In this document: one piece after another, positions 1-8,308 of the stretch
Layout of the letters: the number at the start of each line of letters is the position of its first letter
Numbering within the stretch: position 1 is the stretch's first letter
Assembly (NCBI GenBank): GCA_937868145.1
Contig: CALMMH010001077.1
Coordinates: 1 to 18,291, forward strand
Length of the DNA stretch: 18,291 nt
Direction: 5' to 3'
Source of the DNA: an uncultured Phycisphaerales bacterium
GTDB lineage: Bacteria; Planctomycetota; Phycisphaerae; Sedimentisphaerales; Anaerobacaceae
Notes under the pieces: generated by a model
What the model saw: the letters and a program-made list of their open reading frames with translations, nothing else
Databases searched by the model: none
What the model was told of the DNA's origin: nothing
Made by a program: the position numbers and the translations under genes

Positions 1-2
1 GC

Positions 3-182
3 GGCGGGACTTCCTTTTCCTTCGCCGATGGGCACAGCGAGTACTGGAAGTGGAGGGATCAGCGAACGATCGACTACGGCAAGCTGAAGCCCGGCGCCGA
101 TCCGGTCCAGCCGGGCAATCCGGACCTGCACCGCGTGCAGCAGGCCTACTGGGGCAAACTGGGCTATGAGCCGGTTCAGTGA
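3..182 (+). CDS. C-terminal end of a prepilin-like H-X9-DG protein (5' partial)
   Basis: An open frame enters from the left edge and stops at TGA 180-182, so only the last 59 residues are visible. They include the run SFADGHSEYWKW followed by a short polar tail rich in Gly, Pro and Gln. 'FADGH...W' near the C-terminus is the hallmark of the planctomycete prepilin-like proteins (DUF1559 / 'H-X9-DG' processing-associated family). These carry an N-terminal type IV pilin-like methylation helix and are probably handled by a type II secretion or pseudopilus system. The N-terminal half, where the pilin helix would lie, is outside the window, so the assignment rests on this motif alone. The next gene starts 87 bp downstream on the same strand with its own ribosome binding site. 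Confidence 0.7.
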   Translation, partial: GGTSFSFADGHSEYWKWRDQRTIDYGKLKPGADPVQPGNPDLHRVQQAYWGKLGYEPVQ

Positions 183-195
183 GGATTTGAACGCA

Positions 196-210
196 TCGTC
201 AGAATGACGA
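196..210. repeat. Short palindrome TCGTCA-GAA-TGACGA
   Basis: Two 6-bp arms form a perfect inverted repeat with a 3-nt centre, 14 bp after the stop of the prepilin-like gene. No T-run follows, so it is not a convincing intrinsic terminator. It could be a protein-binding site or chance. Confidence 0.3.
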
Positions 211-269
211 GAGTACTGTTGCGTGAAGCGTTGGAGGTTGCGATCCGAATTCTTTGAGGAGGAACCACA

Positions 270-3173
270 ATGAGAACGATTGTCGTATCACTTGCGTTGT
301 TGATCTGCCTGGCTGGAGGTGTGGCGAACGCCGATATCACGAGCGGTTTAGTGGGATATTACCCTCTCAATGAAGGGTCGGGTGATGTCGCTCACGATAT
401 GTCAGGCAGTGGACACGATGGGACCCTTTACAATGGCATCACATGGATTTCGCCGGGATACCAGGGCAGCGGAGTCAACAACGACGGCACGGCGGCCTCC
501 AGGATTGACCTTGGCACCTGGAATCCGGCGGAAGGGACCGGGCAGCTTTCTCTGGCGACGTGGATTCGGTGGTCCGGCAGCACCGCCACGTATCAAGGTC
601 TGATTGGCAAGAGAAACACCTGGCCCGGCACGACGCCGTGGCAGTTCCAGGTCCGGCCGGAAAATGGGGGTACTTTCCGTCTGGAAACGGGATCTGTCGC
701 GATTGTTTCGCCCAACAACACTCTGAACCCGCTCGTCGGGGCCTGGGTGCACGTGGCGGCCAGCTTCGACGGAACGACAGCCAGGCTCTATCTCAATGGC
801 GCGCAGGTGGCCTCCGGCGCATTTGCTCTTTATCCCGGAGGCGAAGGGTCCAGTATGGGCATAGGCTCTGTCACCGGCGGCGGGGCAGGGATTGACGGCT
901 ACGACCAGGTCTTCCACGGCGATATGGACGAAGTCTGCATCTACAATCGGGCCTTGTCCCTGGATGAGATTTCCCTCGTCATGGCCGGGATCGGCGGAGA
1001 CATGGCCTCCGACCCCAGCCCGGAAAATGGGGCTACGGACGTGCCGCAGGATGTGGTTTTGAGCTGGGGCCCGCTGGAGACGGCGGCCACTCGCGATGTG
1101 TACTTTGGGACGACCTACGACGATGTGAACGACGCCGGCCGGGCCAACCCGGGAGATGTTCTGGTCAGTCAAGGCCAGACGGACACGACATTCGAGCCGA
1201 GCGGTCTCGAATTCGGGCAAACCTACTACTGGCGGATCGATGAAGTGAATGGAACGCCCGACGGCACGATCTTCCGAGGCGACATCTGGAGCTTCACGAC
1301 CGAGCCGTTTGCCTATCCGATCTCGAACCTCACCGCCGTTGCGTCCAGCTCGCAGCCCGGCATGGGGCCCGAGCGGAGCATCGACGGGTCCGGCCTGAAC
1401 TCGGACGACGGGCACTCCACCGAGATGACCCAGATGTGGATGAGCACGATGGCCAAGCCGGTCTGGATTCAGTACGAGTTCGACAAGGCCTACAAGCTGT
1501 ATGAGCTGTGGGTGTGGAATTCGAACTCCTTGCTGGAGTCGGCCATGGGCCTGGGCGCCAAGGACGTCAAGATCGAGTGTTCGCTGGACGGCGAAACCTG
1601 GACCCAGCTCGATGGCGTGCCTCAGTTCGCCCGAGCCACAGGCATGCCGGGCTATGCCCACAACACGACCGTCTCCTTCGACGGCGTCACGGCCCAGTAC
1701 GTCAAACTCTCGATCGAGAGCAACTGGGGCGGCATGACGCCTCAGTCCGGCTTCAGCGAAGTCCGGTTCTTCTACGTGCCCGTCCAGGCCCGCGAGCCCG
1801 AGCCCGCCGACGGCGCGACGAACGTCGGTGTGGAAACCGACCTGGTTTGGCGGTCCGGCCGCGAGGCCCAATCGCATGACGTGTACTTCGGCGTCGATGC
1901 CGATGCGGTGGCCGCAGGGGCCGTCCCGGCCGTCACACAGGTGGAGCGAAACTACACACCTGAATCCCTGGAATACGGGACCACCTACTATTGGAAGGTG
2001 GATGAAGCCGGCGAGGCCGGGACCTACCCAGGCGACCTCTGGAGCTTCACGACCCAGGAACAAGCGGTCTTCGAGGATTTCGAGGCCTACGACGATGCGG
2101 GCAATCGCATCTTCGACACCTGGCTCGACGGTTGGGTCAACGACACCGGCTCGCTCGTCGGCTACGACGAGGCCGCCTCGGGGACGTTCGGCGAAAGGAC
2201 GATCGTCCATAGCGGCGGCCAGTCGATGCCGCTGCGGTACGACAACACGGAGTCGCCGTTCTACGCCGAGACGGAGCGGGAATTCGAAACCGCCCAGAAT
2301 TGGACGAGCCACGGGGCCAACGCCTTGACGCTGTACTTCCGAGGCAATGCCTGCGGCTTTTACCAGACCGCCGGCGGTCAGATCCTCATGAACGCCATCG
2401 GCGCCGATATTTGGGACACGGCCGACCAGTTCCGTTATGTCTACAAGAATCTCAGCGGCAACGCCACGATCGTGGCCCGCATCGACAGCCTGGTCCGCAC
2501 CGACGCCTGGGCCAAGGCGGGCGTGATGATCCGCGAGAGCATCCATCCGGGTTCGAAGCACGCCTTCATCTGTCTGACGCCGGACTACGGGGTTTCGTTC
2601 CAGCAGCGTCCGGAGACCGGCAACGTGATGACCCAGGTGTCGACGAACGCCGTGGTCGCCTCGGCCTGGGTGAAGCTGACCCGCACAGGTAACGCATTCA
2701 CCGCCCAACAGTCTGCGGATGGTGTCACATGGTCTGACGTCGCGTTCACGACGCCGGTGAACATCACGATGGCGAACGAGGTCCTCGTCGGTTTGGCGGT
2801 CACCAGCCACAACGCCTCGGTGTCGACCGCGGCCGAGTTCTCCAGCGTCTCGACGACCGGCAACGTGACCGGTCAGTGGCAGATCGCTGAAATCGGCGTG
2901 CCCCAGCCCGCAGGCAACTCGGTTGAGCCGATGTACGTGAGAATCGAGGATAGCGGCGGGGCTGGTGTGACGGTCGTGAACAGCGACAATATCGCCACCG
3001 TGCGTTCCATGTGGCAGGAGTGGACGATTCCCTACAGCGATCTGGCCGGGGTGAATTTGAGCCGGGTCAAGACGATGCGCATCGGCGTTGGCAGTCGCAA
3101 TGCCCCGACCGCAGGTGGAACCGGCCTTGTCTACATCGACGATGTCGCCTTGGGCCGACCGCTCGAACAATAA
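270..3173 (+). CDS. Secreted LamG / FN3-like / discoidin / DUF1349-like multidomain protein
   Basis: This 967-residue protein is probably exported and binds carbohydrate or surface polymers; no catalytic domain is seen. Order of parts: Sec signal peptide (about 1-21, ending VANA); LamG/concanavalin-type jelly roll (about 25-240, with DEVCIYNRALSLDEI near its end); an FN3-like module (about 245-348, TYYWRIDEVNG, WSFTT); an F5/8-type-C discoidin-like domain (about 350-507, with a PVWIQYEF segment); a second FN3-like module (508-596, TYYWKVDE, GDLWSFTT); then a jelly-roll module that begins EDFEAYDD at about 601 and ends YIDDVALGRP. A DUF1349-like concanavalin fold (about 711-865, WAKAGVMIRES) appears to be inserted into this last module. 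The start is supported by GAGGAGG at 256-262, 7 nt before ATG. Domain names follow sequence resemblance; the ligand is unknown. Confidence 0.85.
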   Translation: MRTIVVSLALLICLAGGVANADITSGLVGYYPLNEGSGDVAHDMSGSGHDGTLYNGITWISPGYQGSGVNNDGTAASRIDLGTWNPAEGTGQLSLATWIRWSGSTATYQGLIGKRNTWPGTTPWQFQVRPENGGTFRLETGSVAIVSPNNTLNPLVGAWVHVAASFDGTTARLYLNGAQVASGAFALYPGGEGSSMGIGSVTGGGAGIDGYDQVFHGDMDEVCIYNRALSLDEISLVMAGIGGDMASDPSPENGATDVPQDVVLSWGPLETAATRDVYFGTTYDDVNDAGRANPGDVLVSQGQTDTTFEPSGLEFGQTYYWRIDEVNGTPDGTIFRGDIWSFTTEPFAYPISNLTAVASSSQPGMGPERSIDGSGLNSDDGHSTEMTQMWMSTMAKPVWIQYEFDKAYKLYELWVWNSNSLLESAMGLGAKDVKIECSLDGETWTQLDGVPQFARATGMPGYAHNTTVSFDGVTAQYVKLSIESNWGGMTPQSGFSEVRFFYVPVQAREPEPADGATNVGVETDLVWRSGREAQSHDVYFGVDADAVAAGAVPAVTQVERNYTPESLEYGTTYYWKVDEAGEAGTYPGDLWSFTTQEQAVFEDFEAYDDAGNRIFDTWLDGWVNDTGSLVGYDEAASGTFGERTIVHSGGQSMPLRYDNTESPFYAETEREFETAQNWTSHGANALTLYFRGNACGFYQTAGGQILMNAIGADIWDTADQFRYVYKNLSGNATIVARIDSLVRTDAWAKAGVMIRESIHPGSKHAFICLTPDYGVSFQQRPETGNVMTQVSTNAVVASAWVKLTRTGNAFTAQQSADGVTWSDVAFTTPVNITMANEVLVGLAVTSHNASVSTAAEFSSVSTTGNVTGQWQIAEIGVPQPAGNSVEPMYVRIEDSGGAGVTVVNSDNIATVRSMWQEWTIPYSDLAGVNLSRVKTMRIGVGSRNAPTAGGTGLVYIDDVALGRPLEQ

Positions 3174-3194
3174 AGAGGATAGCCGACATTAGTA

Positions 3195-3241
3195 CCCAGG
3201 CCACCGGTAGGGGCGGCGCTTGCGTCGCCCCTACACCTGGG
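3195..3241. repeat. REP-like GC-rich hairpin between the LamG gene and the Gfo/Idh/MocA gene
   Basis: GTAGGGGCGGCG (3207-3218) pairs with CGTCGCCCCTAC (3223-3234) around a CTTG loop, giving 12 bp with one G-T pair. An outer arm CCCAGG (3195-3200) can pair with CCTGGG (3236-3241) across an unequal internal loop. No T-tract follows, so it is more like a dispersed intergenic palindrome (REP type) than an intrinsic terminator, although it could slow polymerase or protect an mRNA 3' end. Confidence 0.55.
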
Positions 3242-3263
3242 ATTTCTGGTTTCGTGAGTTTAT

Positions 3264-3322
3264 ACAGATCTCGTATCTGTGGGCGATAGTGTCTTTATCT
3301 TGGGCCGGTCCGAGGCTACAAT
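3264..3322 (+). promoter_or_regulatory. Weak candidate promoter region for the Gfo/Idh/MocA gene
   Basis: TACAAT at 3317-3322 matches a sigma70 -10 in 5 of 6 bases. The best -35 at 17-bp spacing, TTTATC at 3294-3299, is poor. Upstream lies an inverted repeat ACAGAT (3264-3269) - CTCGT - ATCTGT (3275-3280). This is suggestive only. Confidence 0.25.
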
Positions 3323-3376
3323 ATCGCAGTCGATTCCCCAACGGGGACATTCAGGTTAAGGACGATGGAGTCGAAT

Positions 3377-4687
3377 ATGGTCGATCGAACGAGAGCGACA
3401 CGAAGGGATTTTCTCAAGGCGGCGGCCTCCACCGTGGCCCTGCCGTACGTGATTAGCAGCTCGGCCCTCGGGGCCGGGGGCGGCGTTGCCCCCAGTGAGC
3501 GTGTGAACATGGGATTCATCGGTTTGGGCGGCCAGGGAAGCGGCCACCTCATGGGTGGGGCCTGGACCTACGTGCCGGGAGGATATGTCGCTCGAGAAGA
3601 CGTGCAGGTGATGGCGGTTTGCGACGTCCGCCGCGAACGGCGCGAGCCCGCGTGGCAGCGATGCAATCAGATCTACGCCGAACGATTCGGTAAGCCGGGC
3701 TACGACGGCGTGAAGGCGTACAACGACTTCCGCGAGGTCCTCGCTCGTCCCGACATCGACGCGGTGCTGTGCGCGGTTCCCTATCATTGGGCGGCGCCGA
3801 TGGCGACCCTGGCCATGCGAGCCGGCAAGGACGTCTATTGCGAGAAGCCGGTCGCGATCACGGTGGAGCAGTCCCAGATGGTGGTCGAGACGGCCCGTCG
3901 CTACGGCCGGATCTACCAGGCCGGCACGCAGCAGCGATCCGAGTACGACGGCAAGTTCCGGCTGGCCTGCGAATTGATCCGCAACGGCCGGATCGGGCAA
4001 CTCAAGGAAGTCTATGCCTACCGCGAGCCGGGGGCTTTCGTGCCCAGCGCATGGACCTCGGACCAATCCGTGCCTGTGCCGGACGGGTTCGACTGGGACA
4101 TGTGGCTGGGACCGCTGCCCTGGCGACCGTTCGGCGGAGAGGCGGGCCACGCGCTGTCGGGTCTGTTCGTGGGCGACGTGAACTGGAGCCCGCATCATTA
4201 CGACATCATTCAGTGGACGGTCAACCCGGACCCCAAGGCGCCGATCGACGTGAAGTTCCGCGACGGCAAGATCGATTACCATTACAGCAACGGCGTGGTG
4301 GTCCATTCCGAAGCCTACCCCAACGAACCGGTCGGTCCCAATGGCGGCGCCTGTTTCGTCGGCACGACGGGCCGCATCGCGGTGGATCGCGACAGCATCG
4401 TGTCCTACCCGGCCAACATCCTCCGAGAGCCGCTGCTGCCCAATGACGAGCGGGTCTATTACGCGACCAGTCACTCCGGGAATTTCCTGGACTGCGTCCG
4501 CAGCCGCAAGGCCACGATCTGCTGTCCGGAGGTCGCCGCGTACACGATCAACGCCATCTTCATCGGCGGCATTTCCCTGGCCCTCAAACGCGACCTCCGC
4601 TGGGACCCGGCGAAGCTGAAATTCGCGGGGGACGACACGGCCAATCGCCTGCTTTCCTATTCGCCGCGGCCGCCGTGGATTCTGTGA
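3377..4687 (+). CDS. Tat-exported Gfo/Idh/MocA family oxidoreductase
   Basis: Likely an NAD(P)-dependent sugar or glycoside oxidoreductase of the Gfo/Idh/MocA family, exported folded by the Tat pathway. With the start at 3377 (436 residues) the twin-arginine motif RRDFLKAA begins at residue 9, followed by a hydrophobic stretch ending near residue 33. The Rossmann fingerprint GFIGLGGQGSGH is at about 46-57. The family motif EKP is at 156-158; its Lys is the usual catalytic residue. A PHHYDIIQW segment in the C-terminal domain fits the usual substrate-side His/Asp. An upstream in-frame ATG at 3365 has AAGGA only 2 nt away, whereas ATG 3377 has GGAG at 3367-3370 with 6-nt spacing, so 3377 is preferred. 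Some Tat-exported relatives are retaining glycosidases (GH109) or make 3-keto sugars. The substrate here cannot be read from sequence. The next gene begins about 50 bp downstream, probably in the same transcript. Confidence 0.9.
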   Translation: MVDRTRATRRDFLKAAASTVALPYVISSSALGAGGGVAPSERVNMGFIGLGGQGSGHLMGGAWTYVPGGYVAREDVQVMAVCDVRRERREPAWQRCNQIYAERFGKPGYDGVKAYNDFREVLARPDIDAVLCAVPYHWAAPMATLAMRAGKDVYCEKPVAITVEQSQMVVETARRYGRIYQAGTQQRSEYDGKFRLACELIRNGRIGQLKEVYAYREPGAFVPSAWTSDQSVPVPDGFDWDMWLGPLPWRPFGGEAGHALSGLFVGDVNWSPHHYDIIQWTVNPDPKAPIDVKFRDGKIDYHYSNGVVVHSEAYPNEPVGPNGGACFVGTTGRIAVDRDSIVSYPANILREPLLPNDERVYYATSHSGNFLDCVRSRKATICCPEVAAYTINAIFIGGISLALKRDLRWDPAKLKFAGDDTANRLLSYSPRPPWIL

Positions 4688-4738
4688 GATGAAGCGTCGT
4701 CGAAGCAATCCATCATCCACGGTATGAAAAGGTGGCTC

Positions 4739-7700
4739 ATGAAGAACAACGTGATCAATCGAATACTGTTTGCCGGACTCATCGTACTCGTGGCGGCCTG
4801 CGTTGGCGGGGCTGCCCAGGAACAAGATTTCATCGCCGTTCTGCAATCGAGCGCCGGCGCGGTCGAGAAGTGCGCCGCGTGCCAGCAGCTACGAATCTGC
4901 GGCACGACCCAATCCGTCGCGGCGCTGGCCGCGGTGCTGGGCGACGAACGGGTGGGACATGCGGCTCGCTATGCCTTGGAAGGCATGCCGTACCCCGAAG
5001 CGAGCGCCGCGCTGTGGGAGGCGCTTGACAAGACCTCCGGGGCGATCCAGGCCGGGCTGATCGATTCGATCGGCCGGCGACGCGACGCGAATGCTGCCAT
5101 GAGGTTGGTTCCGCTGCTGAAGGATAAGGACGCGACGGTCGCGACGGCTGCGGCGTTGGCCCTGGGCAGGATCGGCGATCAGGCCGCCGCCACAGGACTC
5201 CTCGTGGCGTGCGATAGCGTCGGCCCGGAGGTTCGCACCGCGGTATGGGAAGCACTTCTACGCTGCGGAGAAACGTGTCTGAGCCAAGGGAACAAGTCCG
5301 AGGCGTCGAGGATCTACCAAGCCGTGCTGGAGGACAAACCGCCTCTGGCGATTCGCGTCGCCGCCTGGCGAGGAGAAACACTGTCGAATGACGCTCACCG
5401 GGCGAAGCTCGTCGTGGAAGCGTTGACGGGCAGCGATGAACCAACGCGGTTGGCGGCGGTCAGGCTCCTGCGGGAGACGAAGGACGACGAGACGCTGAAG
5501 GCTTGTCTGCAGAGGTGGAAGTCGCTCGACGCAGAGGCACAGACGCTTGTCACGAACGTTGCGGCCGATCTGGGGGATCGAGCTTTCCTGTCGGATGTTG
5601 TGGCTGCATGCAAGTCGTCAGAGGAGTCGGTCCGCATCGCCGGCATCAAGGCGGTCGGCGCTCTCGGTGATGGGGAAAACGTGGCCCTGCTGGCGGAGCG
5701 GGCAGCCAAAGCTTCGGGCGGCGAACAGGCGGCGGCCAGAGACAGTCTCCGAGGGCTTCGCGGCAAGAACGTCCACGCCGAGATGATCGGTCTGGTGAAG
5801 AAGGGGGATCCGGCGGTCCGGGTGGAACTGATCCAGACGCTTGCGGATCGCCAGGCGACGGAGGCGACGCCGACGCTGCTGAAGACGGCGGCGAGCGACA
5901 ATGCGTCCGTCCGGGCGGCTTCGTATCGGGCACTGCGGGAATTGGCCGGAGCGGGCGACGTGGGGACGCTGGTCGCGCTCTTGACCGACGCGACAGGCGG
6001 CGAGCAGAAGCAGTTGGAGAGCACGATCGTGGGCGTCGCCCGGCGGGCGAACGCCGGGGCCGAGGCCTCGAAGGCCGTCATGGCGAAACTCGACTCGATC
6101 CGCGATGCGAAACTCCGGGCGACGATGGTCGGGGTTCTGGGGCAGCTTGGGGATGGATCGGCGCTGCCGACCCTGCGCAAGGCGTTGAGCGATGCCGACG
6201 TGGAGATCCAGTACGCGGCGATTGCCGGGCTGGGCCGTTGGCCGAACGCCGAACCGCTGCCGGACCTGTTGCGAGTTGCCGGCGACAAGAACAGCGGAAA
6301 TTGCCAGGTCCGCGCATTGGGGGCGTACATCGACCTGGTGGGGGCTTTGGCGTCGATGCCCGCGGACGAAAAGGTCCAGTGCTACAAGACCGCTTTGGGC
6401 CTGTCGCCGAACGCGGCGGCCAAGAAGCGGGTCCTGAGCGCCCTGGCGAACGCCAAGACGCTCGCATCGATGCAATTGGCCGGGTCCTATGTGCCGGATC
6501 AAGAGGTTCGAGAAGAAGCATCGTTGGCGGCGGTAACCATCGCCGAGGCGATCTATGCCGGCAACCGCAACGAGGTTGCGCCGGCGCTGGAACAGATCGT
6601 TGCCGCCAACGTCGCCAACACGACCAAGGAACGGGCCAAGAAGACGCTCGACGAGATCAAGGCGGTCAGCAGCTACGTGACGAATTGGGAGGTCGCCGGG
6701 CCGTACGCGGAGAAGGATAAGAGCTATTCGCAGTTGTTCGACATCGCTTTCGATCCGGAGAAGCCCGACGCTCAGGTCGCATGGCGAAAGATGTCGGTCT
6801 CCCAGTATGAGCAGCATCCGGCATACGCCGATCTGCTCAAGGAACTCGACGGCGGCGAGCAGAAGGTTGCTTATCTCCGTACACAGATCGAATCGGACAG
6901 CAGCAAATCCGTGACGCTGGAGATCTTCAGCGACGACGGCGTGAAGGCCTGGCTCAACGGTCAGGTCGTCCACGCGAACAACACCGCAAGACCGATCCTG
7001 GCCGAGCCGGATCGCGTCACTGCGACGCTCAATCAGGGCGTCAACACGCTGATGCTCAAGGTGACGCAGAACAATCTGCCGTGGGGCGCGATTGTTCGGG
7101 TCAAGGAAGTGAAAATGGCCGAGCCCAAGGTCGGAGAAGGCTGGCGGCTTCACGTCATCAACGCCGATTCTCGTTTCGAGGCGGCGGGCATTCTCGATGT
7201 GAACCGCGACGGCAAACTCGACATCCTCTCCGGCGGCTTCTGGTACGAGGCCCCTGATTGGACGAAGCACTTCGTCCGCGAGATCAAAGAGGAAGGGAAC
7301 TACTTCTACGATTTCGCCAACCTGCCGATGGATGTGGACGGCGACGGCTGGATGGACACCGCCGGAGCGGCCTGGCACAACAGCATGGTGTACTGGGTTC
7401 GCAATCCCGGCAAGACGGACGAACCCTGGCAGGTGTTCGAGGTCGATACGCCGGGCAACATGGAAACCGCGATGGCGTACGACATCGACGGCGACAAGCA
7501 GCTCGACATCCTGCCCAACATCATGAGCCAGGCGGCCTGGTATGGGTTCACGCGGGACGCCTCGGCTCCGCAGGGCGTGAAATGGCAGAAGCACCCGCTG
7601 CCGCAAGAAGTGGCCGGGCACGGCCTCGGCGCCGGAGACGTGAACGGCGACGGCCGTTGCGACGTGGTGGCGCCCAAGGGCTGGCTCGAACAGACCGCCG

Positions 7701-8194
7701 ACGGCGGCTGGCAGTGGCGGCCGGAGTTCGAACTCGGCTACGCGAGCATTCCGATTCTCGTGCACGACGCGGACGGCGACGGCGATGCGGATCTCCTCTG
7801 GGGTTTGGGCCACAATTACGGCGTCTACTGGATGGAGCAGAAGACCGTCAACGGCCAACGCACCTGGGAGAAATACCTGATCGACGATTCCTGGTCGCAG
7901 CCGCACTTTCTCCTGATGGCCGACCTGGACAACGACGGTCTGGACGAATTGGTCACGGGCAAACGCTACCACGCCCACAACGGTCACGACCCGGGCGGCA
8001 ACGAAGCTCGCTGCGTCTACTACTACGATCTGGACCCCGCGGCGAAGAAGTGGACCCGGCACGTGCTGCATGAGGGCGGAACCGTCGGCTTCGGCATCAA
8101 TACGTATGCGGCTGACATCGACGGCGACGGCGATCTCGACGTGGTCGCCCCCGGCAAGAGCGGATTGTATTTGCTGGAAAACCTTTTGAAGTGA
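4739..8194 (+). CDS. Lipoprotein with HEAT repeats, jelly-roll module and seven FG-GAP (Asp-box) repeats
   Basis: Large exported protein (1151 residues from ATG 4739), function unknown, probably a binding or scaffold protein. The N-terminal hydrophobic stretch ends VAAC, a plausible lipobox. Residues about 45-640 are helical HEAT-type repeats (for example LKDKDATVATAAALALGRIGD). Residues about 643-797 are a beta-sandwich module (NWEVAGPY...SDDGVKAWLNGQVVHANN...LMLKVTQNN) often found in planctomycete sugar-related proteins. Residues about 797-1151 hold seven calcium-type Asp motifs beginning at D820, D865, D915, D967, D1010, D1062 and D1126 (DVNRDG, DVDGDG, DIDGDK, DVNGDG, DADGDG, DLDNDG, DIDGDG), as expected for an FG-GAP/VCBS beta-propeller. 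ATG 4724 is also in frame but has no ribosome site; AAGG at 4729-4732 favours 4739. It follows the Gfo/Idh/MocA gene closely, so they may be co-transcribed. Confidence 0.85.
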   Translation: MKNNVINRILFAGLIVLVAACVGGAAQEQDFIAVLQSSAGAVEKCAACQQLRICGTTQSVAALAAVLGDERVGHAARYALEGMPYPEASAALWEALDKTSGAIQAGLIDSIGRRRDANAAMRLVPLLKDKDATVATAAALALGRIGDQAAATGLLVACDSVGPEVRTAVWEALLRCGETCLSQGNKSEASRIYQAVLEDKPPLAIRVAAWRGETLSNDAHRAKLVVEALTGSDEPTRLAAVRLLRETKDDETLKACLQRWKSLDAEAQTLVTNVAADLGDRAFLSDVVAACKSSEESVRIAGIKAVGALGDGENVALLAERAAKASGGEQAAARDSLRGLRGKNVHAEMIGLVKKGDPAVRVELIQTLADRQATEATPTLLKTAASDNASVRAASYRALRELAGAGDVGTLVALLTDATGGEQKQLESTIVGVARRANAGAEASKAVMAKLDSIRDAKLRATMVGVLGQLGDGSALPTLRKALSDADVEIQYAAIAGLGRWPNAEPLPDLLRVAGDKNSGNCQVRALGAYIDLVGALASMPADEKVQCYKTALGLSPNAAAKKRVLSALANAKTLASMQLAGSYVPDQEVREEASLAAVTIAEAIYAGNRNEVAPALEQIVAANVANTTKERAKKTLDEIKAVSSYVTNWEVAGPYAEKDKSYSQLFDIAFDPEKPDAQVAWRKMSVSQYEQHPAYADLLKELDGGEQKVAYLRTQIESDSSKSVTLEIFSDDGVKAWLNGQVVHANNTARPILAEPDRVTATLNQGVNTLMLKVTQNNLPWGAIVRVKEVKMAEPKVGEGWRLHVINADSRFEAAGILDVNRDGKLDILSGGFWYEAPDWTKHFVREIKEEGNYFYDFANLPMDVDGDGWMDTAGAAWHNSMVYWVRNPGKTDEPWQVFEVDTPGNMETAMAYDIDGDKQLDILPNIMSQAAWYGFTRDASAPQGVKWQKHPLPQEVAGHGLGAGDVNGDGRCDVVAPKGWLEQTADGGWQWRPEFELGYASIPILVHDADGDGDADLLWGLGHNYGVYWMEQKTVNGQRTWEKYLIDDSWSQPHFLLMADLDNDGLDELVTGKRYHAHNGHDPGGNEARCVYYYDLDPAAKKWTRHVLHEGGTVGFGINTYAADIDGDGDLDVVAPGKSGLYLLENLLK

Positions 8195-8200
8195 TTGATG

Positions 8201-8290
8201 ATTGATTATGGATGATGGATAATTGAAGAGAGGCTCTGATGCGGCTGAGGCCGCGGGTCGATCGTCAATAATCGATTATCCATGATCAAT
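8201..8290. repeat. Long imperfect inverted repeat in the leader of the GH4 gene
   Basis: The 26-nt arms at 8201-8226 and 8265-8290 are complementary at 22 of 26 positions, and at 24 of 26 if two G-U pairs are allowed in RNA. A 38-nt centre holds a second perfect hairpin, GCGGC-TGAG-GCCGC (8241-8254). The element fills most of the gap between the HEAT/FG-GAP gene and the GH4 gene and ends 18 nt before the GH4 ATG, just upstream of its ribosome site. No T-tract follows. It could be a mobile palindromic repeat, a processing site or a leader structure. Confidence 0.6.
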
Positions 8291-8308
8291 GCTATGGGAG
8301 ACGTAGAA

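Noticed and set aside
402..3170. Minus-strand open frame of 922 codons opposite the LamG protein
   Set aside because: It is rich in Arg, His, Gly and Val with no family match. The plus frame has clear domains and start signals, so this is a codon-bias mirror frame.
3207..3240. Intrinsic terminator for the LamG gene
   Set aside because: The stem is strong but no T-run follows on either strand, so a REP-like palindrome is the better description.
3356..4846. Minus-strand open frame of 496 codons opposite the Gfo/Idh/MocA gene
   Set aside because: No recognisable domain, and it overlaps a gene with Tat, Rossmann and EKP motifs.
5618..8071. Minus-strand open frame of 817 codons opposite the HEAT/FG-GAP gene
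   Set aside because: Mirror frame of repeated GAC/GTC-rich codons; no domain, no start signals, and it would wholly overlap a well supported gene.
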